Position numbers and translations under genes: made by a program. From positions 28,037-92,036 of the forward strand of contig NZ_AZWQ01000028.1 in the NCBI RefSeq assembly GCF_000514815.1: 64,000 nucleotides of DNA. Direction: 5' to 3'. Shown here in pieces: positions 7,728 to 16,448 of the stretch (position 1 is its first letter; the number at the start of each line of letters is the position of its first letter). Below the pieces are notes generated by a model that did not search any database, was not told the origin of the DNA, and saw only the letters and a list, made by a program, of their open reading frames with translations. Source of the stretch: Salinispora fenicalii (GTDB lineage Bacteria; Actinomycetota; Actinomycetes; Mycobacteriales; Micromonosporaceae).

Positions 7728-10136
7728 GTGACCTCCGACAGCCCGGCACCCCGGCCGCGGCGCCCCGGCCAGCCGCCATCACCCGCGGCTGCCCGTGCCG
7801 CAGCCCCCGGGCCGTCCCCGGCCGAGCTACTGAGCCAGCTACGCGCCCGGCATGACACCGACCCGGTAACCCACGTCGAACGGGTACCCGCTCGCGCCGG
7901 CAAGCCCGCGCCGTGGCCCAGCTGGGTCCCGACGGACCTGCACGCGGCGTTCGCCCGGCAGGGCGTGGACGCACCGTGGCAGCACCAAGCCGAAGCCGCC
8001 GACCTCGCCCACACCGGCAACCACATTGTCGTCGCCACCGGCACCGCGTCCGGCAAGTCCCTGGCCTACCAGCTACCGGCGCTGTCGACGCTGCTCACCG
8101 ACCCCCGCGCCACCGTGCTCTACCTCGCGCCCACCAAAGCACTCGCCGTTGACCAGCTACGGGCCATCACCGAGCTGGAGCTGGACGGAGTGCGCCCCGC
8201 CTGCTACGACGGAGACACCCCCCGCGCCGAACGGGAATGGATCCGGCAGCACGCGCGGTTCGTGCTGACCAACCCCGACATGCTCCACCACGGCATCCTG
8301 CCCGGTCACGCCCAGTGGACGAGGTTCCTCCGCCGGCTCGCGTACGTGGTGGTCGACGAGTGCCACAGCTACCGGGGCGTCTTCGGCTCGCAGGTCGCGC
8401 ACGTGCTGCGCCGGCTACGCCGACAGTGCACCCGCATCGGCCGTACGCCGGTCTTCGTGCTGGCCTCCGCCACCTCGGGTGACCCGGCCGCGACAGCCGA
8501 ACGGCTCACCGGCCTGCCCGTGGCGGCGGTCACCGCAGACACCTCGCCGCGCGGCGGAGTGACCTTCGCGCTGTGGGAGCCGCCGACGCTGCCCGCCTCG
8601 ACCGCCTCCCCCGACGACACCGACCTCGCACCGGTACGGCGATCCGCGCTGCGGGAAACCGCCGACCTACTCGCCGACTCGGTGGCCGCGGGGGTCCGTA
8701 CGCTCGCCTTCGTCCGGTCCCGACGGGGAGCCGAGGCGGTGGCCGCCAACGCCCGGCGGGCCCTCGACGACGCGATATCCGGCCTGGGTAGCCAGGTGGC
8801 CGCCTACCGCGCCGGCTACCTGCGCGAGGAGCGCCGCGAGTTGGAACGCTCCCTGCTCAGCGGTGAACTGCGTGGACTGGCCTCCACCAGCGCCCTCGAG
8901 CTCGGCGTTGACCTGGTCGGGCTCGACGCGGTGCTGATCTGCGGCTATCCCGGCACCCGCGCCTCGCTCTGGCAGCAGGCCGGGCGGGCCGGGCGTTCCG
9001 GCCAGGAGGCGTTGGCGGTGCTGGTGGCCCGGGATGACCCGCTGGACAGCTACCTCGTCCACCACCCCGAGGCCGTCTTCGGAACCCCGGTCGAGGCGAC
9101 CGTGCTCGACCCCACCAATCCGTACGTGCTCGGGCCGCAGCTCGCCTGCGCTGCAGCCGAGGCGCCACTCACCCCGGCCGACCTGGACCTGTTCGGGGAT
9201 GGTGCGAAAGAGGCGGTGGACGCCCTGGTCGAGGCCGGTGCGCTCCGGCAACGCCCCACCGGGTGGTACTGGCACCACCGAGAGCGCCCCCAGGTGGAGC
9301 TTCGGGGCGGAGACGGCGCACCGATCTGCGTGGTGGAGACCGCGACCGGACGGCTCCTCGGCACGGTCGACGGCGGGTCGTCGCACTTCCTGCTGCACCC
9401 CGGGGCGGTCTACCTACACCAGGGCGTCTCGTACGTGGTCGATACCCTCGACCTCGCCGACGGGTGCGCGCTGGTGCATCCCGAGGAGCCGGACTGGTCC
9501 ACTCACGCCCGCGATGTCACGTCGCTGTCGGTGGTGGCGGTCCGGTCGTACGTGGACGCCGGGCCGGTCGGGCTCTTCCTCGGTGAGGTCGACGTGACCA
9601 GCCAGGTGGTGTCCTACCAGCGACGCCGGATCGCCACCGGCGAGGTCATCGACACCCGCCCCCTGGACCTACCGACCCGGGAACTGCGGACCGTGGCGGT
9701 GTGGTTCACGCTCTCGCCGGAATCACTCACTGCAGGCGGAGTCGACCCGGCCGACGTGCCGGGTGCGCTGCACGCCGCCGAGCACGCCGCGATCGGGTTG
9801 CTGCCGCTGACCGCCACCTGCGACCGGTGGGACATCGGCGGGTTGTCAACCGCAACGCACCCCGACACCGGGGCACCGACCGTCTTCGTCTACGACGGCC
9901 ACTCCGGCGGGGCCGGCTTCGCCGAGCGGGCGTACGGGACGGCGGCGACCTGGCTGCGGGCGACCCGAGATGTGGTCGCTGAGTGCGGCTGCGAGTCCGG
10001 CTGCCCGTCCTGCGTCCAGTCCCCGAAGTGCGGTAACGGCAACAACCCACTGTCCAAGCCGGACGCGGTCCGGGTACTCGACGTCGTCCTGGCCAACCTG
10101 CCGGCCGGAGCGGTTCGGGCCAGCCGGGCGTCCTGA
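7728..10136 (+). CDS. DECH-box ATP-dependent helicase with DUF1998/MZB-type Cys cluster
   Basis: An 802-residue superfamily 2 helicase of the YprA/Rv3649 type. Motif I is ATGTASGKSLAYQLP and motif II is VVDECH, giving DECH rather than DEAH. Motif III is ASATSGDP and motif VI is QQAGRAGRSG. The C-terminus has the four-Cys cluster CGCESGCPSCVQSPKCG, consistent with a metal-binding MZB/DUF1998 domain. A GTG at 7728 has a GAGG eight bases upstream and is the likely start; an in-frame GTG at 7656 would add 24 residues. This helicase family is typically found beside Tad secretion genes in actinobacteria, as here. It converges on the Tad operon. Its role is unknown, probably DNA or RNA repair; no partner gene is fused. 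Confidence 0.94.
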   Translation: MTSDSPAPRPRRPGQPPSPAAARAAAPGPSPAELLSQLRARHDTDPVTHVERVPARAGKPAPWPSWVPTDLHAAFARQGVDAPWQHQAEAADLAHTGNHIVVATGTASGKSLAYQLPALSTLLTDPRATVLYLAPTKALAVDQLRAITELELDGVRPACYDGDTPRAEREWIRQHARFVLTNPDMLHHGILPGHAQWTRFLRRLAYVVVDECHSYRGVFGSQVAHVLRRLRRQCTRIGRTPVFVLASATSGDPAATAERLTGLPVAAVTADTSPRGGVTFALWEPPTLPASTASPDDTDLAPVRRSALRETADLLADSVAAGVRTLAFVRSRRGAEAVAANARRALDDAISGLGSQVAAYRAGYLREERRELERSLLSGELRGLASTSALELGVDLVGLDAVLICGYPGTRASLWQQAGRAGRSGQEALAVLVARDDPLDSYLVHHPEAVFGTPVEATVLDPTNPYVLGPQLACAAAEAPLTPADLDLFGDGAKEAVDALVEAGALRQRPTGWYWHHRERPQVELRGGDGAPICVVETATGRLLGTVDGGSSHFLLHPGAVYLHQGVSYVVDTLDLADGCALVHPEEPDWSTHARDVTSLSVVAVRSYVDAGPVGLFLGEVDVTSQVVSYQRRRIATGEVIDTRPLDLPTRELRTVAVWFTLSPESLTAGGVDPADVPGALHAAEHAAIGLLPLTATCDRWDIGGLSTATHPDTGAPTVFVYDGHSGGAGFAERAYGTAATWLRATRDVVAECGCESGCPSCVQSPKCGNGNNPLSKPDAVRVLDVVLANLPAGAVRASRAS

Positions 10137-10265
10137 ACGCCGGCAGGCCCGGCTTCCCGTGCACCAAACGGCGCGCAGAACTCCAACTACTCCCCCGCTT
10201 CCGACCACTCCCTGTCTCAGCCACCTCCTGCTTCGACCTCGCCCCGAGGAACCGGAGGGAAGTTC

Positions 10266-10442
10266 ATGCACTCTGACGCGCTCCAGGCCCACCAGCAATT
10301 CCACATCCGCCAGTGAATCCGGATGATGGTCAACCAGTACGAGGTCCACGCCGTCGCGCCGGACGGCTCCGAGGGGGGCCTGCTGGCATTCGCCCAGCAG
10401 AAGCGGCTCGCTTTCGAGGAACAGGTGATCATCTACACCGGG
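10266..10442 (+). pseudogene. remnant of a scramblase/LURP-one-like protein gene
   Basis: An ATG at 10266 has a good GGAGGGA ribosome site. It opens 16 codons that end in TGA at 10314, and the same frame then resumes with IRMMVNQYEVHAVAPDG and LLAFAQQKRLAFEEQ. The two parts join naturally if TGA is read as CGA (Arg). The pattern (variable start, NxYEV, then AFAQQKRLAFKEQV-like) resembles the N-terminal third of actinobacterial phospholipid-scramblase-related proteins. After about 10442 the frame runs antisense to the Tad operon end and loses protein character. It is therefore both interrupted and 3'-truncated. Family assignment is from recollection and moderate; the in-frame stop is directly seen. 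Confidence 0.5.
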
Positions 10443-10523
10443 ACGTCGGCTCCGGCAGCTTGGCGCTCCCCCGGCACTCCCGCGTCCACCGCGGTAAGCG
10501 GGCGGGCCGGGGTGCGCGTGCGC

Positions 10524-10967
10524 TCAGCCACGTAGCGGGCCAGCCCGGGCCCGCCCGGTCGCGGCCCGGACCAGGCCCGGCAACACAGCGGCGGTCACCT
10601 CCACGGTGACCAGCAGATCCAGCCCGTCGAGCCGGCAGTCGACGAGCCGGCCACCATTTGCTGTCACGATCGCTCGGGCCGACTGGCATGCGGTAGTGAC
10701 GCCGAGAACAGCGTCCGCCGCGCCGGCGAGTGCACCCAGGTCCGCCGCGACCCCTGCCTGCTGCCGGGCCACCCGGGCCGCACCTACCGCCGCGCCCGCC
10801 ACTCCGAAGATGACGAATGCGACGCCGACCGCGAGCAGCAGGACCGTGGCACCGCCCCGGTCGCCACCAGCGAATTTCCGCCGCCTCCTCGCCTGTCGCC
10901 CGCGGTCCCAACCGAGCCCCCTCGTCCCGGCTGGCGGCATGTTGGCCCCGCTTTCACCGCCGATCAC
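10524..10967 (-). CDS. TadE-like secreted protein of the helicase/secretion neighbourhood
   Basis: A 147-residue last gene of the Tad operon. An Arg-rich N-terminus (residues 20-38) is followed by GGATVLLLAVGVAFVIFGVAGAAVGAA, one membrane helix. A small-residue-rich external part follows with two Cys (TACQSA and DCRL). This matches the short TadE-like proteins found next to DECH helicases in actinobacteria. Such pseudopilin-like proteins are presumed to be assembled with the Flp pilus. The GTG at 10967 overlaps the tadE stop by four bases (GTGA), so translation is coupled. A later ATG at 10940 is a less likely start. Confidence 0.85.
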   Translation of the reverse strand: MIGGESGANMPPAGTRGLGWDRGRQARRRRKFAGGDRGGATVLLLAVGVAFVIFGVAGAAVGAARVARQQAGVAADLGALAGAADAVLGVTTACQSARAIVTANGGRLVDCRLDGLDLLVTVEVTAAVLPGLVRAATGRARAGPLRG

Positions 10968-11368
10968 CCGCCCACTCCGGCTCCGCCGGCGACAGCGTCG
11001 ACCGGCGGGAAAGGCTCAGGGCCGGGTTCGACCGCGGCCACGGTCGTCGCCGTGACCATGAGTCGGGGCATCTGCGCCCCGAGAGCCCGGACCGGGGCGC
11101 GAACAGTGACGCGTACCCGCTGCCCGTCTTTGTCGATCGACACTTCGGCTCCCGGCGGGGCTACCGCGCGGACCACGGCCCACGCATCTGCACCTCGTGC
11201 TGCCGCGATCGCCGCCTCCCGGGCCGCGTGCAGACAGGCGCCCTTGGTGCCCACTGCGTCGACGGCCGTCAGACCAACGAAGAGGAGCAAGAGCAGCGCC
11301 GGCAGGCCGGCCGCCAGTTCGGCGGTAAAGGAGCCCCGGTCTCGGCCGGCCCACCGGCACCGCCTCAC
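10964..11368 (-). CDS. tadE: TadE family pilus assembly protein
   Basis: A 134-residue minor pseudopilin-type protein. Residues 12-17 read GSFTAE, the G/S-F-T-x-E signature of the prepilin-type cleavage and assembly region. It is followed directly by the hydrophobic helix LPALLLLLFVGLTAVDAV. The exported part is Ala/Val-rich. The family is anchored in the cytoplasmic membrane and helps Flp pilus assembly. The GTG start overlaps the stop of the upstream small pilin gene in a GTGA, and the gene overlaps the downstream TadE-like gene in the same way. Confidence 0.92.
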   Translation of the reverse strand: MRRCRWAGRDRGSFTAELAAGLPALLLLLFVGLTAVDAVGTKGACLHAAREAAIAAARGADAWAVVRAVAPPGAEVSIDKDGQRVRVTVRAPVRALGAQMPRLMVTATTVAAVEPGPEPFPPVDAVAGGAGVGG

Positions 11369-11532
11369 TGAAGCGCCCGGTCGATGACAGCAGTCAATGC
11401 GGCCTGCACGTTGTCAGAGGTGAGCACCTTGAGCAGGAGCCCGGCGAAGGCGACTGCGGCGAGCGTGCCGACGGCGTACTCGGCGGTGTTCATCCCAGCG
11501 TCGCCTCGAAGCCGGGCGGTGATTCTGCGCAT
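11365..11532 (-). CDS. small Flp-pilin-like protein, DUF4244 type
   Basis: A 55-residue protein, short enough to be missed by length cut-offs. After a basic N-terminus (MRRITARLRG) it reads DAGMNTAEYAVGTLAAVAFAG. This is a Gly-Met cleavage site with Glu at position +5 and a hydrophobic helix, the hallmark of Flp/type IV-like pilins. It is the likely major pilin subunit of this Tad locus. The ATG at 11532 is chosen because GAAAGGA lies at normal spacing; an ATG at 11538 is too close. The stop overlaps the tadE start in GTGA. Its place between tadC and tadE is the usual one. Confidence 0.88.
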   Translation of the reverse strand: MRRITARLRGDAGMNTAEYAVGTLAAVAFAGLLLKVLTSDNVQAALTAVIDRALQ

Positions 11533-11558
11533 GTCCATGGTCCTTTCTCGAATTTTGG

Positions 11559-12320
11559 TCAGAGCACGTCACCGAGAACGGCGACGACCACCGGCACCAG
11601 GCCGGCGAGTATGAAGGCCGGTAGGAAGCAGAGCCCCAACGGCAGCACGATCAGAACCCCGGATCGGCGGGCTGTCGCCTCGGCTGCCATGGTCCGGTCG
11701 GCCCGCAGATCCTCGGCGAGGCGGGTCAATGCACCGGCCAAGGAAGCCCCGCTGGTTGCCGAACGGAGCGCAGCGCCGACGAGGCGTTCGGCTCCGGGCA
11801 CCGCGGCAAGCGTTGACCAGGCCTCCGCAGGCTCCGCTCCGAGACGAAGAAGACGCCCGACTCGGGCGAGTCGCTCCGCGAGGGGCCCGTCGAGCGCCTC
11901 CGCCACCGCCAGTACCGACCGGTCGACCGGGGCGCCGGCGCGCATCGCCGACGCGAGCAGGTCAGCGGCGAGCGGCAGGGCCGCACGCTCCCGTCGGCGC
12001 CGTTCCCGGACGGCCGGTGACTCGATCCGACGCAGCAGGCGGTCGAGCAGCACCGCGACGGGTGGAGCGCCGAGCAGGCCCGGCACTCCACCGACCAACA
12101 CAGCGAGTGCCACGGCGACGAGCACTGCGACAAGCCGGATCACATCCCGCTGGTGGCGGTACTCTGCGGGGGTCTCACCCGCCGGTCTGATCAGCGGCGG
12201 ACCGGGCGGCATCCGGTCGAGGTCACGCAGCCGACGGATCGGACGACGCCGCCTTGATCCGAGTCTGCCCAGTGAGGCTGGCACGGCCCGAGGCCCGGCG
12301 GTCAGCACCGGCGGGATCAT
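11559..12320 (-). CDS. tadC: TadC-like inner-membrane platform protein (T2SS F family)
   Basis: A 253-residue protein. After an Arg/Pro-rich head (residues 1-55) come membrane segments near 60-90, then a cytoplasmic helical T2SSF domain with LPLAADLLASAMRAGAPVDRSVLAVAEAL. A final hydrophobic pair ends in VLIVLPLGLCFLPAFILAGLVPVVVAVLGDVL. TadC and TadB form the membrane platform driven by the TadA ATPase. The ATG overlaps the tadB stop in ATGA (12317-12320). Conserved residues around GASLAGALTRLAEDLR fit the family. Confidence 0.92.
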   Translation of the reverse strand: MIPPVLTAGPRAVPASLGRLGSRRRRPIRRLRDLDRMPPGPPLIRPAGETPAEYRHQRDVIRLVAVLVAVALAVLVGGVPGLLGAPPVAVLLDRLLRRIESPAVRERRRRERAALPLAADLLASAMRAGAPVDRSVLAVAEALDGPLAERLARVGRLLRLGAEPAEAWSTLAAVPGAERLVGAALRSATSGASLAGALTRLAEDLRADRTMAAEATARRSGVLIVLPLGLCFLPAFILAGLVPVVVAVLGDVL

Positions 12321-13312
12321 CCGATCTCCCCGCCGCGGACCGTGGTGAGCCGCTCCGCCCAGAACAACCCGGCGACCTGGAGCATCACCGCGAGGACCGC
12401 GCAGCTACCGCCGACCGCGGAGTGCAGTAGCACCGCGACCGGGTCGACACCGATGCCGTATCCCAGACCAATGCCACCGAGCGGAAGCGCCGCGAGCAGC
12501 CAAGCGGTCGCCCGCGCCCCGGCCGCTTGGGCCGCCGCTGCGGCCCGGCCTCGGTCAGCGGCACGGGCGTCCACGTCGATCCGTTCCAACAAATCGGCGA
12601 GGGGTGCGCCGGTGCGATCAGCGAGCCGGAGAGCCGCCCGGATCAGGATGCCGCCCGACCCTCCGGCCGCCGGCAGCGCCGTGGACTGTCCCACCGGTAG
12701 ACCGGCCCGCAGGTCGGCAGCGAGATCACAGAGTTGGTCGAGGTGACGGCGGCGGAGCTGGTCGGCCTGCCGGGCCGCCCGTCGCCGCAGCAGCGCCCGG
12801 ACACCCAGCGTGCCGTACGCACCGGTGACGACGGCCGCGACCGGACCGCCCAGCAGGGCGCCCACGGCGGCGGTCAGGACACCCGAGAGCAGCAACGTAC
12901 GCCGCGGCGCCGCCGATAGGGGGTGGCGTCTCGCGGAAGTCGGCGGTGCCCCCGCCACCTGTGCGGTGGAGGCCGAACCATCTCGGCGGCCACCGGAGAT
13001 CGGGAAAGACGCCCTGCTCGGACGTCTCGAGTCACGCCGGGACGGCGGCCCCGACGAAGGGTCCTGCCCCCGCTGCTGGGGACGGGCCAGCGCCGGTTTG
13101 GACCACCCCACGTCCCGCTCCGCCCCGAGCCCACGCCGGGGCGGCGGGGTACCGTGCCGCAGACTGGCGACCCAGGTCACAAGTGGGTCATCAGCGGCAC
13201 CCGGGCCGCCGGGGGGCTGGGCGCGATGACGGGCAAGCCCGGCCAACGACCAAGCCACGACGACCGTCAGGGCGACCAGGAGCAGCGGTAGCAGGAGCTG
13301 AGCCGAGGTCAT
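12317..13312 (-). CDS. tadB: TadB-like inner-membrane platform protein (T2SS F family)
   Basis: A 331-residue protein with an N-terminal membrane helix, a low-complexity Arg/Ser/Pro stretch (about 55-125), a further hydrophobic pair and the T2SSF core. The core contains LCDLAADLRAGLPVGQSTALPAA and ends in hydrophobic segments with LLAALPLGGIGLGYGIGVDPV. Pairing with tadC and four-base overlaps on both sides place it in the Flp export platform. The low-complexity cytoplasmic insertion is longer than I would expect and may be lineage-specific. Confidence 0.91.
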   Translation of the reverse strand: MTSAQLLLPLLLVALTVVVAWSLAGLARHRAQPPGGPGAADDPLVTWVASLRHGTPPPRRGLGAERDVGWSKPALARPQQRGQDPSSGPPSRRDSRRPSRASFPISGGRRDGSASTAQVAGAPPTSARRHPLSAAPRRTLLLSGVLTAAVGALLGGPVAAVVTGAYGTLGVRALLRRRAARQADQLRRRHLDQLCDLAADLRAGLPVGQSTALPAAGGSGGILIRAALRLADRTGAPLADLLERIDVDARAADRGRAAAAAQAAGARATAWLLAALPLGGIGLGYGIGVDPVAVLLHSAVGGSCAVLAVMLQVAGLFWAERLTTVRGGEIG

Positions 13313-14514
13313 CCCACACCTGCCGGACCGGGCCAGGGCCCCCGAAGGATCGGTGGTACCGCTACCTCCCGCTCACCCAGCAACTCAGCCAGCATCCGGG
13401 CCGCCGGGCCGGGGCCGCCGTCGCGGTCCCAGGCCGGAACCGCCCTGACCAGCCGATCAGGGCCTTCCGGCAGGAGTAGACAGATGGAATCCAGCGCCCG
13501 CCCCCGGTCCGCGCGACGGACATGCAGCACCACCTGTAGTGCCGCCGCCACCTGAGCGTGCAATGCGGGCCGGGGCAGTCCACCGAGGAGACCGAGTGCC
13601 TCGAGCCGGGCCGGCACATCCGAGGGGGCATTGGCGTGCAGCGTCCCGGCACCGCCCTCGTGACCGGTATTCATCGCCGCCAGCAGGTCCACCACCTCCC
13701 GGCCCCGGCACTCGCCAACGACGAGGCGGTCCGGTCGCATCCGTAGCGCCTGCCGAACCAGGTCGGTCAGGCCCACCGCGCCGATACCCTCCACATTGGC
13801 TGTGCGGGCCTGCAGCCCAACGACATGTGGATGTGCGGGGTGTAGCTCAGCCGCGTCCTCCACCAGCACGATCCGTTCCGTGCCGGGAACCAGGCCAAGT
13901 AGCGTGTTAAGCAGTGTGGTTTTGCCGGAACCGGTGCCGCCGATCACGAGGTACGCGAGCCGGGCCGCCACCACCGCTGCCAGCACCGGGGCGACTGCCC
14001 GTGGTACGGCACCCTGACCGGCCATCTCGTCAAGCGTGAACGGTCGTTGCCGGAAGGTCCGCAGGGACAGGTATGGACCGTCGGTGGCCACCGGTGGCAG
14101 GACCGCATGTAGCCGGGTGCCGTCGGCGAGCCGCGCGTCAACGTACGGCGAGCCCTCGTCCAGCCGTCTGCCCGCGCTGGCTGCGAGTCGCTGCGCGAGC
14201 CGGCGGACGTCGTCCACCGAACCCACCGGCACGGCGACCTCTCTCAGGCCCTCCCCTCGATCGACCCAGACGTGAACGTTGTTGACGAGAACATCGGTGA
14301 TGCTTGGATCGGCCAACAGCGGGGCCAGCGGGCCGGCGCCCACCAGGTCGTCGTGCACTCGGTCGGCGAGGCGGAGCAGCGTGGTGTCGCCGAGCACCGC
14401 GGCGGCCGGCTCGGCGCGTACGGCGGAGACGATCGCCGCCGGGGTAACCGGTGCTGACGAGGACGCGATTCGTTGTCGGACTCGCGCCGCGAGACCGTCG
14501 TCCGCCGCGGTCAT
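13309..14514 (-). CDS. tadA: TadA-like secretion ATPase
   Basis: A 401-residue CpaF/VirB11-type hexameric ATPase powering Flp pilus assembly. The Walker A motif IGGTGSGKTTLLN is near residues 190-202. The Asp box VEDAAELHP, the Walker B-like region VGECRGREVVDLLAAMNTGHEG and the His-containing GTLHAN motif follow in order. The start is the ATG at 14514, which forms an ATGA with the stop of the upstream ssd gene. A 76-residue upstream extension in frame is Arg/Gly/Pro-rich antisense-like sequence and was rejected. Length is slightly short but normal for actinobacterial members. Confidence 0.95.
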   Translation of the reverse strand: MTAADDGLAARVRQRIASSSAPVTPAAIVSAVRAEPAAAVLGDTTLLRLADRVHDDLVGAGPLAPLLADPSITDVLVNNVHVWVDRGEGLREVAVPVGSVDDVRRLAQRLAASAGRRLDEGSPYVDARLADGTRLHAVLPPVATDGPYLSLRTFRQRPFTLDEMAGQGAVPRAVAPVLAAVVAARLAYLVIGGTGSGKTTLLNTLLGLVPGTERIVLVEDAAELHPAHPHVVGLQARTANVEGIGAVGLTDLVRQALRMRPDRLVVGECRGREVVDLLAAMNTGHEGGAGTLHANAPSDVPARLEALGLLGGLPRPALHAQVAAALQVVLHVRRADRGRALDSICLLLPEGPDRLVRAVPAWDRDGGPGPAARMLAELLGEREVAVPPILRGPWPGPAGVG

Positions 14515-15611
14515 GCCGCCCCCGGCGCCGCACCGGTCAGTTCGTTGAGGAGTCGTTGGCACAGGGCGGCCAGTGGGCCCCGCCCGTCCGCCGCCGGCGC
14601 TTCGCCCCGTTCCAGGCCGCGGCCGAGCGACGGCTCCAGACGCACCGTGCCGGCCAACGGCAACCCAAGCGTCCGCGCGAGCTCGGTGGCCTTGAGCCGG
14701 CCAGGGGCGGGTCCACGGACGATCAGGGAAAGGTCGGCACAATGTGGGGCGGCGGCGCTGATCACCCGAGCGGCAGCAGCGGTGGCGCGGAGTTCGGCGG
14801 GCACCACGACGAAGGCCCGGTCGACCGACTGTAGGGCGGTCACCGCCGCGTCATCCAGGTGACGGGGCAGGTCAACTACGATCACGTCGCGAGCCCGCCG
14901 GGCAGCGTCGAGGGTCGCCGCCATCGCCACGGCCGGCAACGACCGAAGATCACCCCGGTCCCATGAGAGGACCACCAAGTCGCCCCGGCTGGGTAGAGCC
15001 CGCACCAGCGACGAGGCGTCCACCCGGCCGTCGGCGTCGGTCAGCGCGGGCCAGCGTAGTCCGCCCAGTTGTTCCCAACCGAGCACCAGGTCCAGCCCGC
15101 CCCCGAGCGGGTCGGCATCAACCAGCAGCGTCCGCAGCCGGGAGCGGGCCGCCGTGACCGCGAGCCCGCCAGCCAGGACACTGGCGCCAGCACCGCCCCG
15201 TCCGCCGAGAATGGCGACGGCCCGGGCGGCTACCGGGTCAGGTTGCTCCGGGCCACACTCGGCGAACCGGTCGACCAGCCAGGGCTCGGCGGTGGGCAGG
15301 ACAGCCACGAACTCGGCACCCATCAGGTCGGCCACGTCCCGGCCCGGATCGAGGCGCCCGACGTGGCCGACCAGCACCAACCGCTGCCGGTGTGGCAGCC
15401 GCGCCCGCAGGCATGGCTGCGCCTGGTCGCTGCCGACCAGCACTAAGGGCGCGGGGGACCAGCGGGATCGGGCGGCCATCGGGTCCGGTGCGAGGTCAAC
15501 CTCAACGCCACCGGCCGCAGCGAGCCGCAGCAGGTCGTCCAAAAGCACATCGTCGGAGGTCACGAGGAGGGGCAGACGGCGCGGGGGTGGTACGGCGGGG
15601 CGAGGTGGCAT
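14511..15611 (-). CDS. ssd: Ssd/TadZ-like MinD-family ATPase
   Basis: A 366-residue protein with an N-terminal degenerate receiver-like domain (about 1-120) and a C-terminal MinD/ParA-type ATPase domain. The Walker motif is deviant: ILGGRGGAGASVLAGGLA, lacking the usual GKGGxGKT lysines. The later DADPLGGGLDLVLG and VVDLPRHLDD segments fit the family. Mycobacterial Ssd affects septum placement and TadZ/CpaE localises the pilus machine. Position as first gene of the Tad operon fits either role. The ATG at 15611 follows GGAGG at five bases and is preferred over the GTG at 15614. Lost Walker lysines may mean weak or no ATP turnover. Confidence 0.9.
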   Translation of the reverse strand: MPPRPAVPPPRRLPLLVTSDDVLLDDLLRLAAAGGVEVDLAPDPMAARSRWSPAPLVLVGSDQAQPCLRARLPHRQRLVLVGHVGRLDPGRDVADLMGAEFVAVLPTAEPWLVDRFAECGPEQPDPVAARAVAILGGRGGAGASVLAGGLAVTAARSRLRTLLVDADPLGGGLDLVLGWEQLGGLRWPALTDADGRVDASSLVRALPSRGDLVVLSWDRGDLRSLPAVAMAATLDAARRARDVIVVDLPRHLDDAAVTALQSVDRAFVVVPAELRATAAAARVISAAAPHCADLSLIVRGPAPGRLKATELARTLGLPLAGTVRLEPSLGRGLERGEAPAADGRGPLAALCQRLLNELTGAAPGAA

Positions 15612-15852
15612 CACGGCCTCCAGCAGTCGGCTCGGGCTTCGCTGGTCTGGAAGCCTGCGCGGCCCGGCTGACCCGAGGGCGGCCCGGGCCGCCGACCTGT
15701 GGACGAGGAAGGCACCTGTGGACAGAGTCCGCCGGAATAGTTGATCTGCTATGCCCGCAGCGCCTCAGCGGCGTCCGACCCCGCGGTCGTTGCCGGTGCC
15801 GGCGGCTCTGTTCAGGACAGTGCCGGCTCCGGGCCTCCGCTATGGTCCGCGG

Positions 15853-16047
15853 GTGAGCCCTACGTCGAATCGTGCGCACACCGTCCGCAGCCTCGGTACC
15901 ATGGCCCTGGTCGCCGGCCTCCTCACCTCGGCCCTCACGCTGTCGAGTAGCAACGGGTCGACGGGGCCGCACATCCTGGCGGGTCTTCTCGTTGCCACCG
16001 GAATCGGGCTGCGGATCGAAGCCGCGATCAGCGGACCTCGGGCGTAA
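15853..16047 (+). CDS. small conserved membrane protein
   Basis: A 64-residue protein starting at GTG 15853 (VSPTSNRAHTVRSLG). It has two hydrophobic segments, MALVAGLLTSALTL and ILAGLLVATGIGLRIEAAI, joined by a Ser/Gly turn. The in-frame region before this GTG is Pro/Arg-rich and unlikely to be coding. No ribosome site is obvious, so a leaderless or weak start is possible. Function unknown. Support is the clean two-helix pattern and isolation between divergent genes; the reading frame is moderately certain. Confidence 0.6.
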   Translation: MSPTSNRAHTVRSLGTMALVAGLLTSALTLSSSNGSTGPHILAGLLVATGIGLRIEAAISGPRA

Positions 16048-16222
16048 CTACCCGAGCCCCGAAATCCGCCCGCCCGCGCCGCCTCGGCAGCTCCCTCCGC
16101 TGCTGTCACACCAAGTCGCGGGGCTTCCTACCGCAACTGTCAGGGAAGCCGCTATGGCTCAAGACCAACTATCGGCCTCAGTGTGGTGACGCCACGTGAG
16201 TGTCGGCGCCGCGCTGCAAAGG

Positions 16223-16255
16223 GACGACCCCCGTCGGGGGGAGACGGGGGTCGTC
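16223..16255. terminator. hairpin terminator
   Basis: A perfect 13-bp stem (16223-16235 with 16243-16255) and a 7-base G-rich loop, about 175 bases downstream of the small membrane protein gene. No U-tract follows, so the direction of action is uncertain. Confidence 0.6.
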
Positions 16256-16432
16256 GGGGTCCGGCTCCGGGGGGGTCGAGCCGAACCGCTCAGCGGTCAC
16301 GGGGGGGTGCAACCGCCGAGGGTCTGTCGGTTGTCTGAAAGATGAGCGCCTGTTGTGTCGACAGTCTGCCTGAGTGAACCTGGCTACGTCGAGTGGTGCA
16401 GCCTCCACTCCCTGCTAAATCTTCCCGCAGAG

Positions 16433-16448
16433 TGTGATCGCGGTCACG
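16433..16448 (+). promoter_or_regulatory. candidate Crp/Fnr-type operator
   Basis: TGTGATCGCGGTCACG matches the Crp consensus TGTGA-N6-TCACA at 9 of 10 defined positions. It lies about 95 bases before the HAD phosphatase start. Actinobacterial Crp proteins recognise this half-site. Seen as sequence only. Confidence 0.4.

Noticed and set aside
10323..10535. A 70-codon intact gene starting at ATG 10323
   Set aside because: No ribosome site, homology-like sequence starts before it across a stop, and the 3' half is antisense to the Tad operon; treated as part of a pseudogene.
16236..16310. Poly-G blocks as a possible G-quadruplex regulator
   Set aside because: G-runs are expected at this GC content and part of them belong to the hairpin; no further support.
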